A stretch of 64,000 nucleotides of DNA from Corynebacterium vitaeruminis DSM 20294 (GCF_000550805.1 NZ_CP004353.1:2356001-2420000); one strand, 5' to 3'. Shown: positions 17,291 to 31,742, counted from the first letter of the stretch. The notes: generated from the letters alone by a model not told the origin. Translations and numbers: made by a program.

Positions 17291-19828
17291 CTACTCCGCG
17301 ATCGCCTCGAGCGGCGGGGTCTTCGCCGCGTTGCGCGCCGGCCACAGCGCCGCGATGATACCGACCACCCCGGCACCGATGAGCAGCAGCACCAGCTGCG
17401 AGTAGGGCACCGCGATCGTGTTCAGGCCCTGCGAGGAGAGCACCTTGAGGAAGGCCCAGCCCAGTCCGAGACCCAGCACGATGCCGGTGAGCGCCCCGTA
17501 GAGGGCGATCTGCACCGACTCGATGGTGATCATCGACCTGATCTGGGAGCGCTGCGTTCCCACCGCGCGCAGCATGCCAATCTCCTGGCGGCGCTCGATG
17601 ACGTTGAGCGCTAGGGTGTTGATGATGCCGATGACGGCCACGATCACCGACAAGGCGAGCAGGGCGTAGAGGATGTTGAGCATCTGGGTGACGGAATCGA
17701 CCTGCGCGCCCGCGTACTCCTTGGCGGTGCGCACCTGCACGACGAGGTAGTCGGCGACGGCCTGCTCGAGGTTGGGGCGCAGGTTCGGGTCGGTGCCGTT
17801 GACGAGGATCGCCACCATGTTGGCGCTCGCGTCGCGGGCGGTCTCCTTCACCGTGGCGTCGGAAAGCTGCATCTTGCCGAGGATCTTGCTGGGGCCATAG
17901 GTGCCGATGAGCGTGGCCTGTCCCAGGTCCTCGCCGAGCACGCCCACGACCGGGTAGGACTGGCCGATCTGCCAGCCGTTGGCGGCCGCGAAGTCGCGGT
18001 CGGCGATGAAGACGTCGGCGGGATTGAGGTCGAAGCTGCCCTCGGTATCGGTGAGGTTGATCTCCTTCGACAAGTCCCCGGTGCTCACGTAGGTCATCGA
18101 CGGGATCTGCGGCGCCGGCGAGGTTACCGCGCTCTGGCCGTCGATAGTGACCTGCGAGTAGGCGATGGTGGCCATCGAGTCCACACCCGGGGTGTTCCTC
18201 ACGGCGTCCGGGACGGCGACGGGGATGGGGAAGCTGCCGTCGCCGGGGCCGGAGAGCACGTAGTCGGCTTGGACCTCCGAGGAGACCAGGTCGTCGACGC
18301 TCGCGCGCATCGTCGCCGAGAGCATCCCGATGGCGGACACGAGCGCCACGCCCAGCGTGAGGGCGAAGGCGGTGGTCGCCGTCCGCTTCGGGTTGCGGCG
18401 GGAGTTCGTCGCCGCAAGCTTGCCGACGGCGCCAAAGGGAAGACCGATGATCCTGCCCAAGACCCCCACCACCGGGATAGAAAACGCGGGCGAGGCGAGG
18501 AAGAAGCCGACGATGCAAGCAAACGCCCCGATGCCCACCGCGATGGCGGCCTTCTTCGTGGACCAATCCTGCGCGGAGACCGCCAGCGCGATGATGGCGA
18601 TGCCGCCGAGGATGCCGACGGCCCCGATGATCGTGCGCGCCACAAGCGAGGAGCCGGAGGCGGATTCCGTGGAGCGCATGGCCTCCACCGGACGGACGGA
18701 GCCCGCCTTCCGCGCAGGCGCCCACGCGCTGACGACGGTCACGACCGTGCCCAGCGCGAGCGGCACCAGAACCGACAGGGCCGTCAGCCCCATCGACGCG
18801 TTATCCAGGGGCATGCCCATCCGGGACATCACGTACTGGATGATCTGCACCAAGCCCGCGCCGGCGGCAACGCCCACCGCGGAGCCGATGACGCCGACGA
18901 TGAGCGCCTCCACGACCACGGAGGCGGTGAGCTGGCGGCGGGACATGCCGAGCGCCCGCAGCAGCGCGAACTCCTTGAGCCGCTGCGCCACGAGCATGGC
19001 GAAGGTATTAGCGATGATGAAGGTGCCCACCAGCAGGGCGATGAGCCCGAAGGCGACGAGGAAGTAGTTGACGAAGCTCAGCGCGGTCCGAATCTGCTTG
19101 GTCAGGTCCGCGGAGAGAACCGAGGCCGCCTGGAAGGTGACCTCGGGATGGTTGGCCTGCAGGATGCCGACGAGGTCGGCGTCGTGCGCCTCCGACCCCT
19201 GCACCAGCACCGACTTCACTCCCCATTCGGAGCTGTAGATCGACTGGTAGGCGTCCGCCGCCATGAACACGCCGACCCCGTGGGACGCCCCGTCCTCCTT
19301 GGAGATGAGGCCGCTCACCGTGTACGTGTGTTGCGCGGTCGGGTCGACGACGATGAGCTGATCGCCCACCGCGATGCCGTATTTCTCGGCGGATCCCTCG
19401 TCGATGGCCACCTCGCCCTCGCCTACCGGGTTGTTGCCAGAAACGATCGCGCGGGCCTTGCCCACCGTATCCTCCGGCGGATACCACGGGCGCAAAGTCG
19501 AGGTGCCCGACCCGGTCTGAATCGGGTCTGCGGCCCCCTTGGCCACGACGACATCGGTGGACTCGTACAGGTTGGTCTTGGCCACAGCAGGGTCCTGCTT
19601 CAGCTCTTCCAGCTGCTGGGTCTTGATGAGCCCGGCGTCCGAGCTCGCCACCGCATCGACGCCAGCCAACGAGTCCGCGACGGCCGAGTCGAACACCGCG
19701 TTGAGCGAGGCCGTGAACATCATCGCGCCCGAGACGAACGCCGTGCCGAGGACCACGGCGATGACGGTCAGGAACAGGCGAAGCTTGTAGGCGAGCACCG
19801 AACGGATGCTCAAACGTGCCATCGTCAC
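17291..19828 (-). CDS. ABC transporter permease, double FtsX (MacB-like) domain
   Basis: Large membrane permease (845 residues) of the MacB/FtsX superfamily. An N-terminal helix (about 13-35) and an external MacB-core-like domain lead to a first FtsX domain (about 260-390, including NTFAMLVAQRLKEFALLRALG). A second core region and a second FtsX domain (about 720-840, including NTLALNVIERRQEIGMLRAVG) follow. This duplicated layout is common in actinobacteria for lipoprotein or lipid extrusion; the substrate is unknown. Its GTG start directly follows the ATPase stop (TAAGTG), so the pair is co-translated. An ATG at 19822 is an alternative start. Confidence 0.9.
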   Translation of the reverse strand: MTMARLSIRSVLAYKLRLFLTVIAVVLGTAFVSGAMMFTASLNAVFDSAVADSLAGVDAVASSDAGLIKTQQLEELKQDPAVAKTNLYESTDVVVAKGAADPIQTGSGTSTLRPWYPPEDTVGKARAIVSGNNPVGEGEVAIDEGSAEKYGIAVGDQLIVVDPTAQHTYTVSGLISKEDGASHGVGVFMAADAYQSIYSSEWGVKSVLVQGSEAHDADLVGILQANHPEVTFQAASVLSADLTKQIRTALSFVNYFLVAFGLIALLVGTFIIANTFAMLVAQRLKEFALLRALGMSRRQLTASVVVEALIVGVIGSAVGVAAGAGLVQIIQYVMSRMGMPLDNASMGLTALSVLVPLALGTVVTVVSAWAPARKAGSVRPVEAMRSTESASGSSLVARTIIGAVGILGGIAIIALAVSAQDWSTKKAAIAVGIGAFACIVGFFLASPAFSIPVVGVLGRIIGLPFGAVGKLAATNSRRNPKRTATTAFALTLGVALVSAIGMLSATMRASVDDLVSSEVQADYVLSGPGDGSFPIPVAVPDAVRNTPGVDSMATIAYSQVTIDGQSAVTSPAPQIPSMTYVSTGDLSKEINLTDTEGSFDLNPADVFIADRDFAAANGWQIGQSYPVVGVLGEDLGQATLIGTYGPSKILGKMQLSDATVKETARDASANMVAILVNGTDPNLRPNLEQAVADYLVVQVRTAKEYAGAQVDSVTQMLNILYALLALSVIVAVIGIINTLALNVIERRQEIGMLRAVGTQRSQIRSMITIESVQIALYGALTGIVLGLGLGWAFLKVLSSQGLNTIAVPYSQLVLLLIGAGVVGIIAALWPARNAAKTPPLEAIAE

Positions 19829-20563
19829 TTAGAGGTCCTCGATTCCGGACATCGTCTTGAGGATCGAGTCCACCGTGGGCTCACGAAGCTCGTGCACGAT
19901 GCGACCGTCCGCGAGGAAGATCACGCGATCGGCATAGGATGCGGCACGCGGGTCGTGGGTCACGATCACCACCGTCTGCTCGTCCTGATCCACAGCCGTA
20001 CGAAGGATGCTCAAGACCTCGGCGGAAGAGTTCGAGTCGAGGTTGCCGGTCGGCTCGTCACCGAAGATGATCTTGGGGCGTGCCACGAGGGCGCGGGCGC
20101 ACGCCACGCGCTGCTGCTGACCGCCGGACAGCTCGGCCGGCCGATGGGAGAGCCGCTCAGTAAGCCCGAGCCGAGAAGTGACCTCGTCGAACCAGACCTT
20201 GTCGACCTTCTTGCCGGCGATATCCAGCGGAAGGGTGATATTCTCCGCCGCAGTCAGCGTGGGAACGAGGTTGAAGCTCTGGAAGATGAACCCGAGCCGA
20301 TCGCGGCGCAGCGTGGTCATCTTCTTGTCATTAAGCCCAGCCAGGTCGGTGTCGCCGATGAAAGTAGACCCGCTCGAGACACGATCAAGACCCGCCATGC
20401 AGTGCATGAGGGTCGACTTGCCCGAACCCGAGGGCCCCATGATCGCGGTGAACTCGCGCGCAGCGAACTCCACGTTGATCCCCTTGAGCGCGTGGACCGT
20501 CGTGTCCCCCGAACCGTACTTCTTTTCTAGGTTCACCGCACGAGCCGCGACCGAAGAATTCAT
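19829..20563 (-). CDS. ABC transporter ATP-binding protein (MacB/LolD type)
   Basis: Cytoplasmic ATPase partner of the double-FtsX permease immediately downstream. The 244-residue protein has the Walker A motif GPSGSGKST, the Q-loop FQSFNLVP, the signature [15 protein letters not shown], the Walker B motif [13 protein letters not shown] and the switch His in [13 protein letters not shown]. The EPTGNLDS wording is typical of the LolD/MacB/FtsE branch, which powers mechanotransmission rather than classical import. No periplasmic adaptor or regulator gene is adjacent. The gene is read leftward, away from the rRNA operon. Confidence 0.95.
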   Translation of the reverse strand: MNSSVAARAVNLEKKYGSGDTTVHALKGINVEFAAREFTAIMGPSGSGKSTLMHCMAGLDRVSSGSTFIGDTDLAGLNDKKMTTLRRDRLGFIFQSFNLVPTLTAAENITLPLDIAGKKVDKVWFDEVTSRLGLTERLSHRPAELSGGQQQRVACARALVARPKIIFGDEPTGNLDSNSSAEVLSILRTAVDQDEQTVVIVTHDPRAASYADRVIFLADGRIVHELREPTVDSILKTMSGIEDL

Positions 20564-20649
20564 GTAATTACTCCTTGAAAGACAGTTAGAACTAGCCTAC
20601 AGAGCAAGAATCTTCAGCCACAAAACATCGACAGCTGCCACCCCTGTGC

Positions 20650-20673
20650 TTTTTGCTTTTCGACGTCTATAGC
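20650..20673 (+). repeat. Dispersed element, diverged copy
   Basis: TTTTTGCTTTTCGACGTC at 20650-20667, continuing TATAGC, is a variant of the dispersed repeat core, next to a terminator hairpin at the end of the rRNA operon. Confidence 0.6.
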
Positions 20674-20677
20674 AACG

Positions 20678-20717
20678 AAGGCCTCGGCAGGGGGTTCCTG
20701 TCGAGGCCTTGGTTTTT
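20678..20717. terminator. Hairpin beyond the 5S gene
   Basis: Stem AAGGCCTCG (20678-20686) / CGAGGCCTT (20702-20710), with an inner CAGG/CCTG stretch. The T-run (GGTTTTTTT) is on the plus-strand side, so the classical U-tract faces the opposite direction from the rRNA operon; on the minus strand the stem is followed by CGTTGC. It probably still marks the rrn operon end. Confidence 0.65.
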
Positions 20718-20727
20718 TTGAGTTTTT

Positions 20728-20846
20728 GGTCGGCGGTGTCTTACTCTCCCACACCCTCCCGGGTGCAGTACCATCAGCGCTGTTGGGCTTAGCTTCCGGG
20801 TTCGGAATGGGACCGGGCGTGTCCCCAATGCTATAACCACCGACAC
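20728..20846 (-). rRNA. rrf: 5S rRNA
   Basis: Last gene of the operon. The reverse complement shows conserved 5S segments such as CCGAACCCGGAAGCTAAG and GGTGGTTATAGC. Ends are approximate to within a few bases. Confidence 0.95.
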
Positions 20847-20947
20847 GATTAATTTGTGGTGTTTGTGTTATGCGGGATACTGCATAGTGAACGCGATACG
20901 TTGTGTTGTTTTTGTTTTGTTTTTGTTTTGTTTGATTATGTGTGTTG

Positions 20948-26034
<5,087 letters not shown>

Positions 26035-26422
26035 AAGAAAAAAACCTTGTCCAACATTCTGGGAAAGCCCAAAACCAAGCAAAAAAAACAAACAACCAGC
26101 ACACCACCACACAAACAATGTGCAATGGCATAAAAAATGATTGTCCAAAAAAAAAGATGATACATGTGCACCCACCCGACGGGGCAAAAAGGCACACACA
26201 AAAGCCACTCACCAGTACCAGTAAGCACCCACCATCACAGCACAGTCTTTAACAAGCAAGCCACACTTGCCAGCCACACCACACCATAACAGCACACACA
26301 AACCACACCAACAAGCAACAAAAAAAGTACAAAATTGGCACACTATTGAGTTCTCAAACAACATGAACACGCAAAACGACAACCCCAACTTGAAGGGCAA
26401 CCACTTCGCGGTCCGGTTAACC

Positions 26423-26452
26423 AACATATCATCCCGCTTGAACGAGAGTCAA
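26423..26452 (-). promoter_or_regulatory. Likely rrn promoter
   Basis: On the minus strand, TTGACT (26447-26452) and TATGTT (26423-26428) are separated by 18 bp, about 390 bases upstream of mature 16S. Confidence 0.65.
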
Positions 26453-26571
26453 ACTCAAAGTTAACCAGGTTTCTTTGTCGCCTTCTAGCTACTGGCTAGC
26501 ACCAGGCCGTCCCGGCGACTCGCACTAAGTTACTCACCACCGCCAGCTAACACAAATCCGCTGGTCAACCC

Positions 26572-26599
26572 GCCAAAGGCGAACGTCGACAAGCAAATG
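26572..26599 (-). repeat. Dispersed element beside the murA stop
   Basis: GCCAAAGGCGAACGTCGACA (26572-26591) followed by AGCAAATGC is a reverse-orientation copy. It ends directly at the murA stop codon. Confidence 0.65.
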
Positions 26600-27862
26600 C
26601 TAATCGGAGACTCGCTCGATGGTGGCGCCGAGGCTCTGGAGGAACTCGACGAACTTCGGGTAGCCGCGGTCGATGTGGTAGACGTCGTGGACCTCGGTCG
26701 TGCCATCGGCGCACAGCGCGGCGAGCACGAGACCGGCGCCGGCGCGGATGTCGGAGGACCACACCGACGTGGAGGACAGCTGATCGACCCCGCGCAGGAC
26801 AACATGGTGCCCGTCGACGGTCGCGTCCGCGCCGAGGCGCGTCATCTCGTCGACGAAGCGGAAGCGTGCCTCGAAGATGTTCTCCGTAATCACGCTCGTG
26901 CCCTTCGCGATCGCGGAGATCCCGATGGCCATCGGCTGAAGATCCGTCGGGAACCCCGGGAAGGGCAGCGTCTGGTAGTCGACCGCGATGGGACGGTGGT
27001 CCATGCGCACGCGGAAGCCGTTTTCGTAGGTCTCGATGTCGGCGCCGGCGACCTTGAGCTTTTCCAGCGGGAGGTGCAGGTGGCGCGGCGCGATGCCGCC
27101 CACGGTGATGTCGCCCTGGGTCATGACCGCGGCGTATGCCCACGTCCCGGCGACGATGCGGTCGCCGATGACCTCGTGGGTGGTGGGGTGGAGCTTGTCC
27201 ACGCCGTCGATCGTGATGGTGGAGGTGCCCTCGCCCTCGATCTGGGCGCCCATGGCCTTGAGCATGAGGCACAGGTCAACGATCTCGGGCTCGCGTGCCG
27301 CGTTGTCGAGGACCGTGCGCCCCTTGGCCAGAACCGCGGCGGTGAGGATGTTTTCCGTGGCCCCCACGCTGGGGAAATCGAGGTTGATCTCGGCGCCGTG
27401 GAGCTCCTCCGCCTCCGCGACGACCGCGCCGTGCAGGATGCGCGTGGTCGCCCCCATCTTCTCCAGCCCCGACTGGTGCATATCCAGCGGGCGGGAGCCG
27501 ATGGCGTCTCCGCCCGGCAGCGCTACGACGGCGCGCCCGCAGCGGGCGGTGAGCGGGCCGAGCACACACACGGAGGCGCGGAACTGGCGGACGGCCTCGA
27601 AATCGGCGTCGGAAGAGACCTCGGCCGGAGTGGTGATGGTGACGGTTGACCCTTCGATGGCGACCGTGCACCCGAGGCCCTCGAGGACGTCCTTCATGAG
27701 CGGGACGTCAAGAATCTCCGGACAGTTGGTTAGGACGGTGGTTCCCTCTGCCAACAGCGCCGCGGCCATGAGCTTGAGGACGCTGTTCTTGGCCCCGCTG
27801 ACCTTGACTGCGCCGCGGAGCCGGGATCCTCCAGTAACAAGAAATCTATCCTTCACCCCCAT
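26600..27862 (-). CDS. murA: UDP-N-acetylglucosamine 1-carboxyvinyltransferase MurA
   Basis: First committed step of peptidoglycan synthesis: transfers enolpyruvate from PEP to UDP-GlcNAc. The protein has 420 residues, with the substrate-binding [12 protein letters not shown] at the N-terminus and the catalytic loop [12 protein letters not shown]. The position that is Cys in E. coli (PGGCTIGARP, Cys115) is Asp119 here, the natural substitution that makes M. tuberculosis MurA insensitive to fosfomycin. ATG 27862 (MGVKDRFL) fits the family; four extra upstream codons are possible. It is directly upstream of the rrn operon, as in mycobacteria, and divergent from the adenosyltransferase gene. Confidence 0.96.
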   Translation of the reverse strand: MGVKDRFLVTGGSRLRGAVKVSGAKNSVLKLMAAALLAEGTTVLTNCPEILDVPLMKDVLEGLGCTVAIEGSTVTITTPAEVSSDADFEAVRQFRASVCVLGPLTARCGRAVVALPGGDAIGSRPLDMHQSGLEKMGATTRILHGAVVAEAEELHGAEINLDFPSVGATENILTAAVLAKGRTVLDNAAREPEIVDLCLMLKAMGAQIEGEGTSTITIDGVDKLHPTTHEVIGDRIVAGTWAYAAVMTQGDITVGGIAPRHLHLPLEKLKVAGADIETYENGFRVRMDHRPIAVDYQTLPFPGFPTDLQPMAIGISAIAKGTSVITENIFEARFRFVDEMTRLGADATVDGHHVVLRGVDQLSSTSVWSSDIRAGAGLVLAALCADGTTEVHDVYHIDRGYPKFVEFLQSLGATIERVSD

Positions 27863-27915
27863 AACCCTACCCAACCCTGCGACGAAGTGGCGGGTGCTCG
27901 TCTACGGTGGGCATT

Positions 27916-28497
27916 ATGGCTGTTCACCTGACGAAGATCTATACCCGCACCGGCGACGACGGCACCACCGCCCTCTCCGATTTCTCCCGCGTGCCCAAGT
28001 CCGATCCCCGGCTCAACGCCTACGCCGACTGCGACGAGCTCAACGCCACCCTGGGCCTTGTCCTCGCGCTCGGCAACCCCTCCGAGAAGGTCGCGGCCAC
28101 CGTGCGCCGCATCCAGAACGAGCTTTTCGACGCTGGCGCTGACCTCGCCACTCCCAATAAGGAAGATCTGGGCTACGAGCCGCTGCGCATCACTCAGGAG
28201 TACATCGACCGCCTCGAGCGCGATTGCGACGCCTACAACGAGACCCTCGAAAAGCTCGACTCCTTCATCCTGCCCGGCGGCACTCCGGCCGCCGCCTACC
28301 TCCACATGGCCCGCACCATCGCGCGCCGCGCCGAGCGCGCCGCGTGGGTGGCGGTCAAGGAGTTCCCCGAGACCACCAACGTGCTGCCAGCGAAGTACCT
28401 CAACCGCCTGAGCGACCTTTTGTTTATCCTCTCCCGCGTCGCAAACGACTCTAACGACGTGAAGTGGGTCCCCGGCGGCAGCCGCGAGGAGGCATAG
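27916..28497 (+). CDS. pduO: Cob(I)yrinic acid a,c-diamide / cob(I)alamin adenosyltransferase (PduO type)
   Basis: Transfers the adenosyl group from ATP to cob(I)alamin, making coenzyme B12. The 193-residue protein has the N-terminal ATP-binding motif TRTGDDGTTAL, the helical-bundle signature RAERAAW and the C-terminal TNVLPAKYLNRLSDLLFILSR, all PduO-type. ATG 27916 is preceded at seven bases by a TACGGT -10-like hexamer and there is no ribosome binding site, so the mRNA may be leaderless. It is divergent from murA (53 bases) and shares a terminator with ramA. No other B12 gene is in the window, suggesting use of salvaged cobamide. Confidence 0.9.
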   Translation: MAVHLTKIYTRTGDDGTTALSDFSRVPKSDPRLNAYADCDELNATLGLVLALGNPSEKVAATVRRIQNELFDAGADLATPNKEDLGYEPLRITQEYIDRLERDCDAYNETLEKLDSFILPGGTPAAAYLHMARTIARRAERAAWVAVKEFPETTNVLPAKYLNRLSDLLFILSRVANDSNDVKWVPGGSREEA

Positions 28498-28517
28498 CAC
28501 TTTCTACAAAGACAGAC

Positions 28518-28547
28518 GCGCCGGACTTCAGCTGGGAAGTCCGGCGC
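28518..28547. terminator. Bidirectional terminator between pduO and ramA
   Basis: Perfect 11-bp stem GCGCCGGACTT / AAGTCCGGCGC with an eight-base loop, between convergent genes. Confidence 0.85.
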
Positions 28548-28567
28548 TCTCCTCTATTAGCCTTGGA

Positions 28568-29416
28568 TCACGGCAGCGCGCCGATGCGGCGAGCAGCGTT
28601 GACCGCCTCGTAGCGGGTGTGCGCGCCCAACTTGCGCATGACGGAACGCAGGTAGCTCTTGACAGTCTCGGCGCCGATGCCCATCTCCTCTGCGGCCTCC
28701 AAGTTGGTGTGGCCGAGCGCGACGCAGGAGAGCACGTCGAGCTCGCGGGCGGACAGCTTGGTGGTCTGCTTGACCCGGACCGGGGCGACCATCTGGTCGC
28801 ACAGCTCCTCGAGCTCGGCGCGGATGTCGTCCTGCTCGATGCGGTTGGCCAGCATACGCAGCTTGGAGTGGGTGGAGCGGATCTGCTCCCACTCGGCGCC
28901 GTTCATGAGGCGCCCCTGCTTGTTGGTGCCGGAGCGAACACCCTCGTTGCGGCGGGCAGCGGCATTGACCGCGAGATCCTGCTCCAGGGTGCGGGCGGTC
29001 ATAGTGACCTCCTCGATCACCTTGTCGCCCAGGCGCACCGGCGAGTGGACGCCCACGTAGAGGACGCCGCGCACCTCGCGGTTGACGATCACCGGGACGG
29101 CGACGATGGAGTGCAGGCCCTCGTCCTGGATGATCGCGTCGTTTTCGTGGGAGATCACGTTGGCGCGGGTGTAGTCGCTCACGCCGACGGGGCGGCGGGT
29201 GGACAGCACGCGGCCGCCGACGCCCACGCCGGAGTCGATCACGAGGTTCTGGAGGGCTGGGGTGCGCAGGCCGATCCACTGGCTGATCTGAAGCCGGTTG
29301 TCCGGCAGAACGGTGGCATACATCGTGACCGGGATTCCAGTCGCGGTCTTTAGAGACGCCAATGCGGAACGGATTGCGTCATCATCTTCCTTGACGCGCT
29401 GTGCTTCCACGCTCAT
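28568..29416 (-). CDS. ramA: LuxR-type global regulator RamA
   Basis: Transcriptional regulator of acetate and central carbon metabolism in corynebacteria. The 282-residue protein has an N-terminal GAF-like domain (about 20-155) and a C-terminal LuxR helix-turn-helix (about 218-275; LSARELDVLSCVALGHTN and AETVKSYLRSVMRKLGAHTR). It agrees almost throughout with C. glutamicum RamA from memory, including the C-terminus AVNAARRIGALP. The upstream region carries runs of C and G (CCCCC, GGGGGG, TTTTGGGG at 29428-29463) of the kind RamA binds, consistent with autoregulation. It converges with pduO, and the large AT-rich region upstream separates it from cysK. Confidence 0.96.
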   Translation of the reverse strand: MSVEAQRVKEDDDAIRSALASLKTATGIPVTMYATVLPDNRLQISQWIGLRTPALQNLVIDSGVGVGGRVLSTRRPVGVSDYTRANVISHENDAIIQDEGLHSIVAVPVIVNREVRGVLYVGVHSPVRLGDKVIEEVTMTARTLEQDLAVNAAARRNEGVRSGTNKQGRLMNGAEWEQIRSTHSKLRMLANRIEQDDIRAELEELCDQMVAPVRVKQTTKLSARELDVLSCVALGHTNLEAAEEMGIGAETVKSYLRSVMRKLGAHTRYEAVNAARRIGALP

Positions 29417-29887
29417 CCTCCTGAAAATCCCCCGCCTATTGGGGGGTGTCCACTCTTTTGGGGTGAAGTATAGCCACTCGTCGGGGGTATTGGAAACCCG
29501 TCATTTCAAAAAGTCAAACACAGATTTCGCTCCGGAGAACACAGCATCGGGGGCATTATTTGGGCGAAAATGCGAACTTGAACGGTTCACTACCCCCGCT
29601 GTCGGGACCGGCCCGTAAAGCTCATTTTTCCATGGTGTTGGAATTATTAGCCCGTTATAAAAGGTGCCATCAGGTGATTTAGAACAATATGCACAATCGT
29701 CAAAACATACTTTGGCCGATTTGTTCCTATCGAGCACCCCCGACAGAACTACACAACCGCCCTTACCCCCTCACCTCACGAAAACAAAAATTTGCACCCT
29801 TTGCCGCCCCGTTCTGGCAGCGTTCTGTGTTAGCAAGATCACTACCTTTCAGATTCGCAACGGTGAGACGGCAGAAAGCTTGTTAAG
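29417..29887. other. AT-rich intergenic region upstream of ramA and cysK
   Basis: About 470 bases, clearly less GC-rich than the flanks. Near ramA (29428-29463) it has the G/C-runs expected for RamA sites. Near 29787-29800 an ATTTGCACC stretch loosely resembles RamB half-sites. Short ORFs here lack GC-rich third positions, so I see no protein gene and no RNA gene. Confidence 0.5.
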
Positions 29888-29925
29888 TAGACAAGCTGTT
29901 CTATTTGAAAAGACCACTCGGTCTA
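29888..29925 (+). promoter_or_regulatory. Two McbR-type operators upstream of cysK
   Basis: TAGAC-N6-TTCTA at 29888-29903 and AAGAC-N6-GTCTA at 29910-29925 each match the McbR consensus TAGAC-N6-GTCTA with one mismatch; their starts are 22 bp apart. McbR is the sulfur/methionine repressor that controls cysK in C. glutamicum. The sites lie 108-145 bases before the cysK start. Confidence 0.7.
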
Positions 29926-30032
29926 GCGAAACCGGGGAAAAGCATGTATTGTGTTGTCATCGCGTTCGGTAGCGCATGGCTACCAGCGCCTTTAACGAAT
30001 TCACTGCTTTTAACTAAAGGAGCCTTTCAATC

Positions 30033-30968
30033 ATGGCCAAGGTCTATGACAACATCCTTGACACCATCGGCAACACCCCGCTGGTGCGCCTTAACCGCCT
30101 CACCGAGGGCCTGGGTGCTACCGTTCTCGCCAAGGTCGAATTCTTCAACCCGGCCAACTCCGTGAAGGACCGCATCGGCAAGGCGATCGTCGACGCCGCC
30201 GAGGCGGCAGGCGAGCTCAAGCCGGGCGGCACCATCGTCGAGGCAACCTCCGGCAACACCGGCATCGCCCTCGCCCTCGTGGGCGCGGCCCGCGGTTACA
30301 ACGTCGTGCTCACCATGCCCGAGACCATGTCCCTCGAGCGCCGCGTCATGCTCCGCGCCTACGGCGCTGAGATCGTCCTCACCCCGGGTGCCGCCGGCAT
30401 GCAGGGCGCCGTGGACAAGGCCAACGAGATCGTCACCGAGCGCGAGAACGCCATCCTCGCCCGCCAGTTCGCCAACGGCGCCAACCCGGAGATCCACCGC
30501 CAGACCACCGGCGAGGAGATCTGGGCGGACACCGAGGGCAACGTCGACGTCTTCGTGGCTGGCATCGGCACCGGCGGCACCGTCACCGGCGCCGGCGAGA
30601 CCCTGAAGAAGCACAACCCGGAGGTCAAGGTCTACGGCGTCGAGCCGGAGTCCTCCGCGCTGCTCAACACCGGCAAGGCCGGCCCGCACAAGATCCAGGG
30701 CTTGGGCGCCAACTTCATCCCGGAGGTGCTCAACCAGAAGATCCTCGAGGAGGTCCTCACCATCTCCAACGAGGACGCCATCGCCACCTCGCGCGCCCTC
30801 GGCGCCCAGGAGGGCATCCTCGGCGGCATCTCCGCCGGTGCCAACGTCAAGGCAGCCCTCGAGCTGGCCGCCCGCCCCGAGTTCGCGGGCAAGACCATCG
30901 TCACCGTGATCCCCGACTTCGGCGAGCGCTACGTCTCCACCGTCCTCTACGAGGACATCCGCGACTAA
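30033..30968 (+). CDS. cysK: Cysteine synthase (O-acetylserine sulfhydrylase A)
   Basis: Makes cysteine from O-acetylserine and sulfide, using PLP. The 311-residue protein has the PLP lysine in NSVKDRIG (Lys45), the substrate loop TSGNTG, the phosphate-binding GTGGTVTGAG and the late IPDFGERYVST. It starts at ATG 30033 with AAGGAG upstream. cysE follows in the same direction, about 205 bases downstream beyond a terminator, so the two are probably separately transcribed. The two McbR-type operators upstream indicate sulfur-responsive control. Confidence 0.97.
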   Translation: MAKVYDNILDTIGNTPLVRLNRLTEGLGATVLAKVEFFNPANSVKDRIGKAIVDAAEAAGELKPGGTIVEATSGNTGIALALVGAARGYNVVLTMPETMSLERRVMLRAYGAEIVLTPGAAGMQGAVDKANEIVTERENAILARQFANGANPEIHRQTTGEEIWADTEGNVDVFVAGIGTGGTVTGAGETLKKHNPEVKVYGVEPESSALLNTGKAGPHKIQGLGANFIPEVLNQKILEEVLTISNEDAIATSRALGAQEGILGGISAGANVKAALELAARPEFAGKTIVTVIPDFGERYVSTVLYEDIRD

Positions 30969-30986
30969 TTCCTAGCGGAAACGCCA

Positions 30987-31016
30987 CCCCCTTCAGGCAT
31001 AATGTCCTGAAGGGGG
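30987..31016. terminator. Terminator after cysK
   Basis: Perfect 11-bp stem CCCCCTTCAGG / CCTGAAGGGGG followed by AATTTTATT. Confidence 0.9.
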
Positions 31017-31040
31017 AATTTTATTCTCCGGGTCCGCGTT

Positions 31041-31058
31041 GTGCTTTCCGACGCCACG
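31041..31058 (+). repeat. Dispersed element, short copy
   Basis: TGTGCTTTCCGACGCCACG at about 31040-31058 matches the left two-thirds of the repeat, 25 bases after the cysK terminator. Confidence 0.6.
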
Positions 31059-31175
31059 CCCGCAGCGCCCTCACAATCGGCGCTGTTGGGGCGGCCTGCC
31101 CCTTCCCCGGCGGCCCCACCGCCGCCCCCAGGGAAGGTTTTCGCACAGAAAATTTCGCTGATAGGGTCGACATCT

Positions 31176-31742
31176 ATGTACCGCTTAGTCCAGATGATCC
31201 GAGAGGATCTGTCCAACGCGCGCGAGCACGATCCCGCCGCGCGTGGCGATGTCGAAAACGCCATCGTCTACTCGGGCCTTCACGCCATTTGGGCGCACCG
31301 CGTCGCCCACTGGCTGTGGCTCCGCGGATTCAAGGGATTCGCCCGCATCCTGGCCCAGAGCACCCGCTTCCTCACGGGCATTGAGATCCACCCAGGGGCC
31401 ACGATCGGCCGCCGCTTCTTCATCGACCACGGCATGGGCATCGTCATCGGCGAGACCGCCGAGATCGGCGACGGCGTCATGCTTTACCACGGCGTGACCC
31501 TCGGCGGGCAGGTGCTCACCCAGACCAAGCGCCACCCCACCATCGAGGACAATGTCACCATCGGTGCCGGCGCCAAGGTGCTCGGCCCCATCACCGTGGG
31601 CCGCGGCAGCGCCGTGGGCGCCAACGCGGTGGTGACCAAGGACGTCCCGCCGGAGCACATCGCCACCGGCATCCCGGCCAAGAACCGCCCGCGCGGCAAG
31701 GACGAGAAGATCAAGCTGGTCGACCCGGATTACTACATCTAA
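31176..31742 (+). CDS. cysE: Serine O-acetyltransferase
   Basis: Makes O-acetylserine from serine and acetyl-CoA, the substrate of CysK. The 188-residue protein has an N-terminal helical region and a left-handed beta-helix of hexapeptide repeats ([42 protein letters not shown]), with the catalytic His in [10 protein letters not shown] and YHGVTLGG. This is the short SAT form seen in actinobacteria. ATG 31176 is chosen because upstream sequence lacks family character; a TAGGGT hexamer eight bases before it suggests a leaderless transcript. A bidirectional terminator follows. Confidence 0.95.
   Translation: MYRLVQMIREDLSNAREHDPAARGDVENAIVYSGLHAIWAHRVAHWLWLRGFKGFARILAQSTRFLTGIEIHPGATIGRRFFIDHGMGIVIGETAEIGDGVMLYHGVTLGGQVLTQTKRHPTIEDNVTIGAGAKVLGPITVGRGSAVGANAVVTKDVPPEHIATGIPAKNRPRGKDEKIKLVDPDYYI

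Larger units (their letters stand above)
26035..26599 (-). other. rRNA operon promoter and leader region
   Basis: This 565-base stretch between the murA stop and 16S holds no coding gene. It contains the rrn promoter (26423-26452), a leader element TTTGAGAACTCAATAGTG (26342-26359, minus strand) resembling boxA-type antitermination/processing signals and matching the spacer motif, and a copy of the dispersed repeat beside the murA stop. No good terminator for murA is visible, so murA transcripts may run into the operon. Confidence 0.7.
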
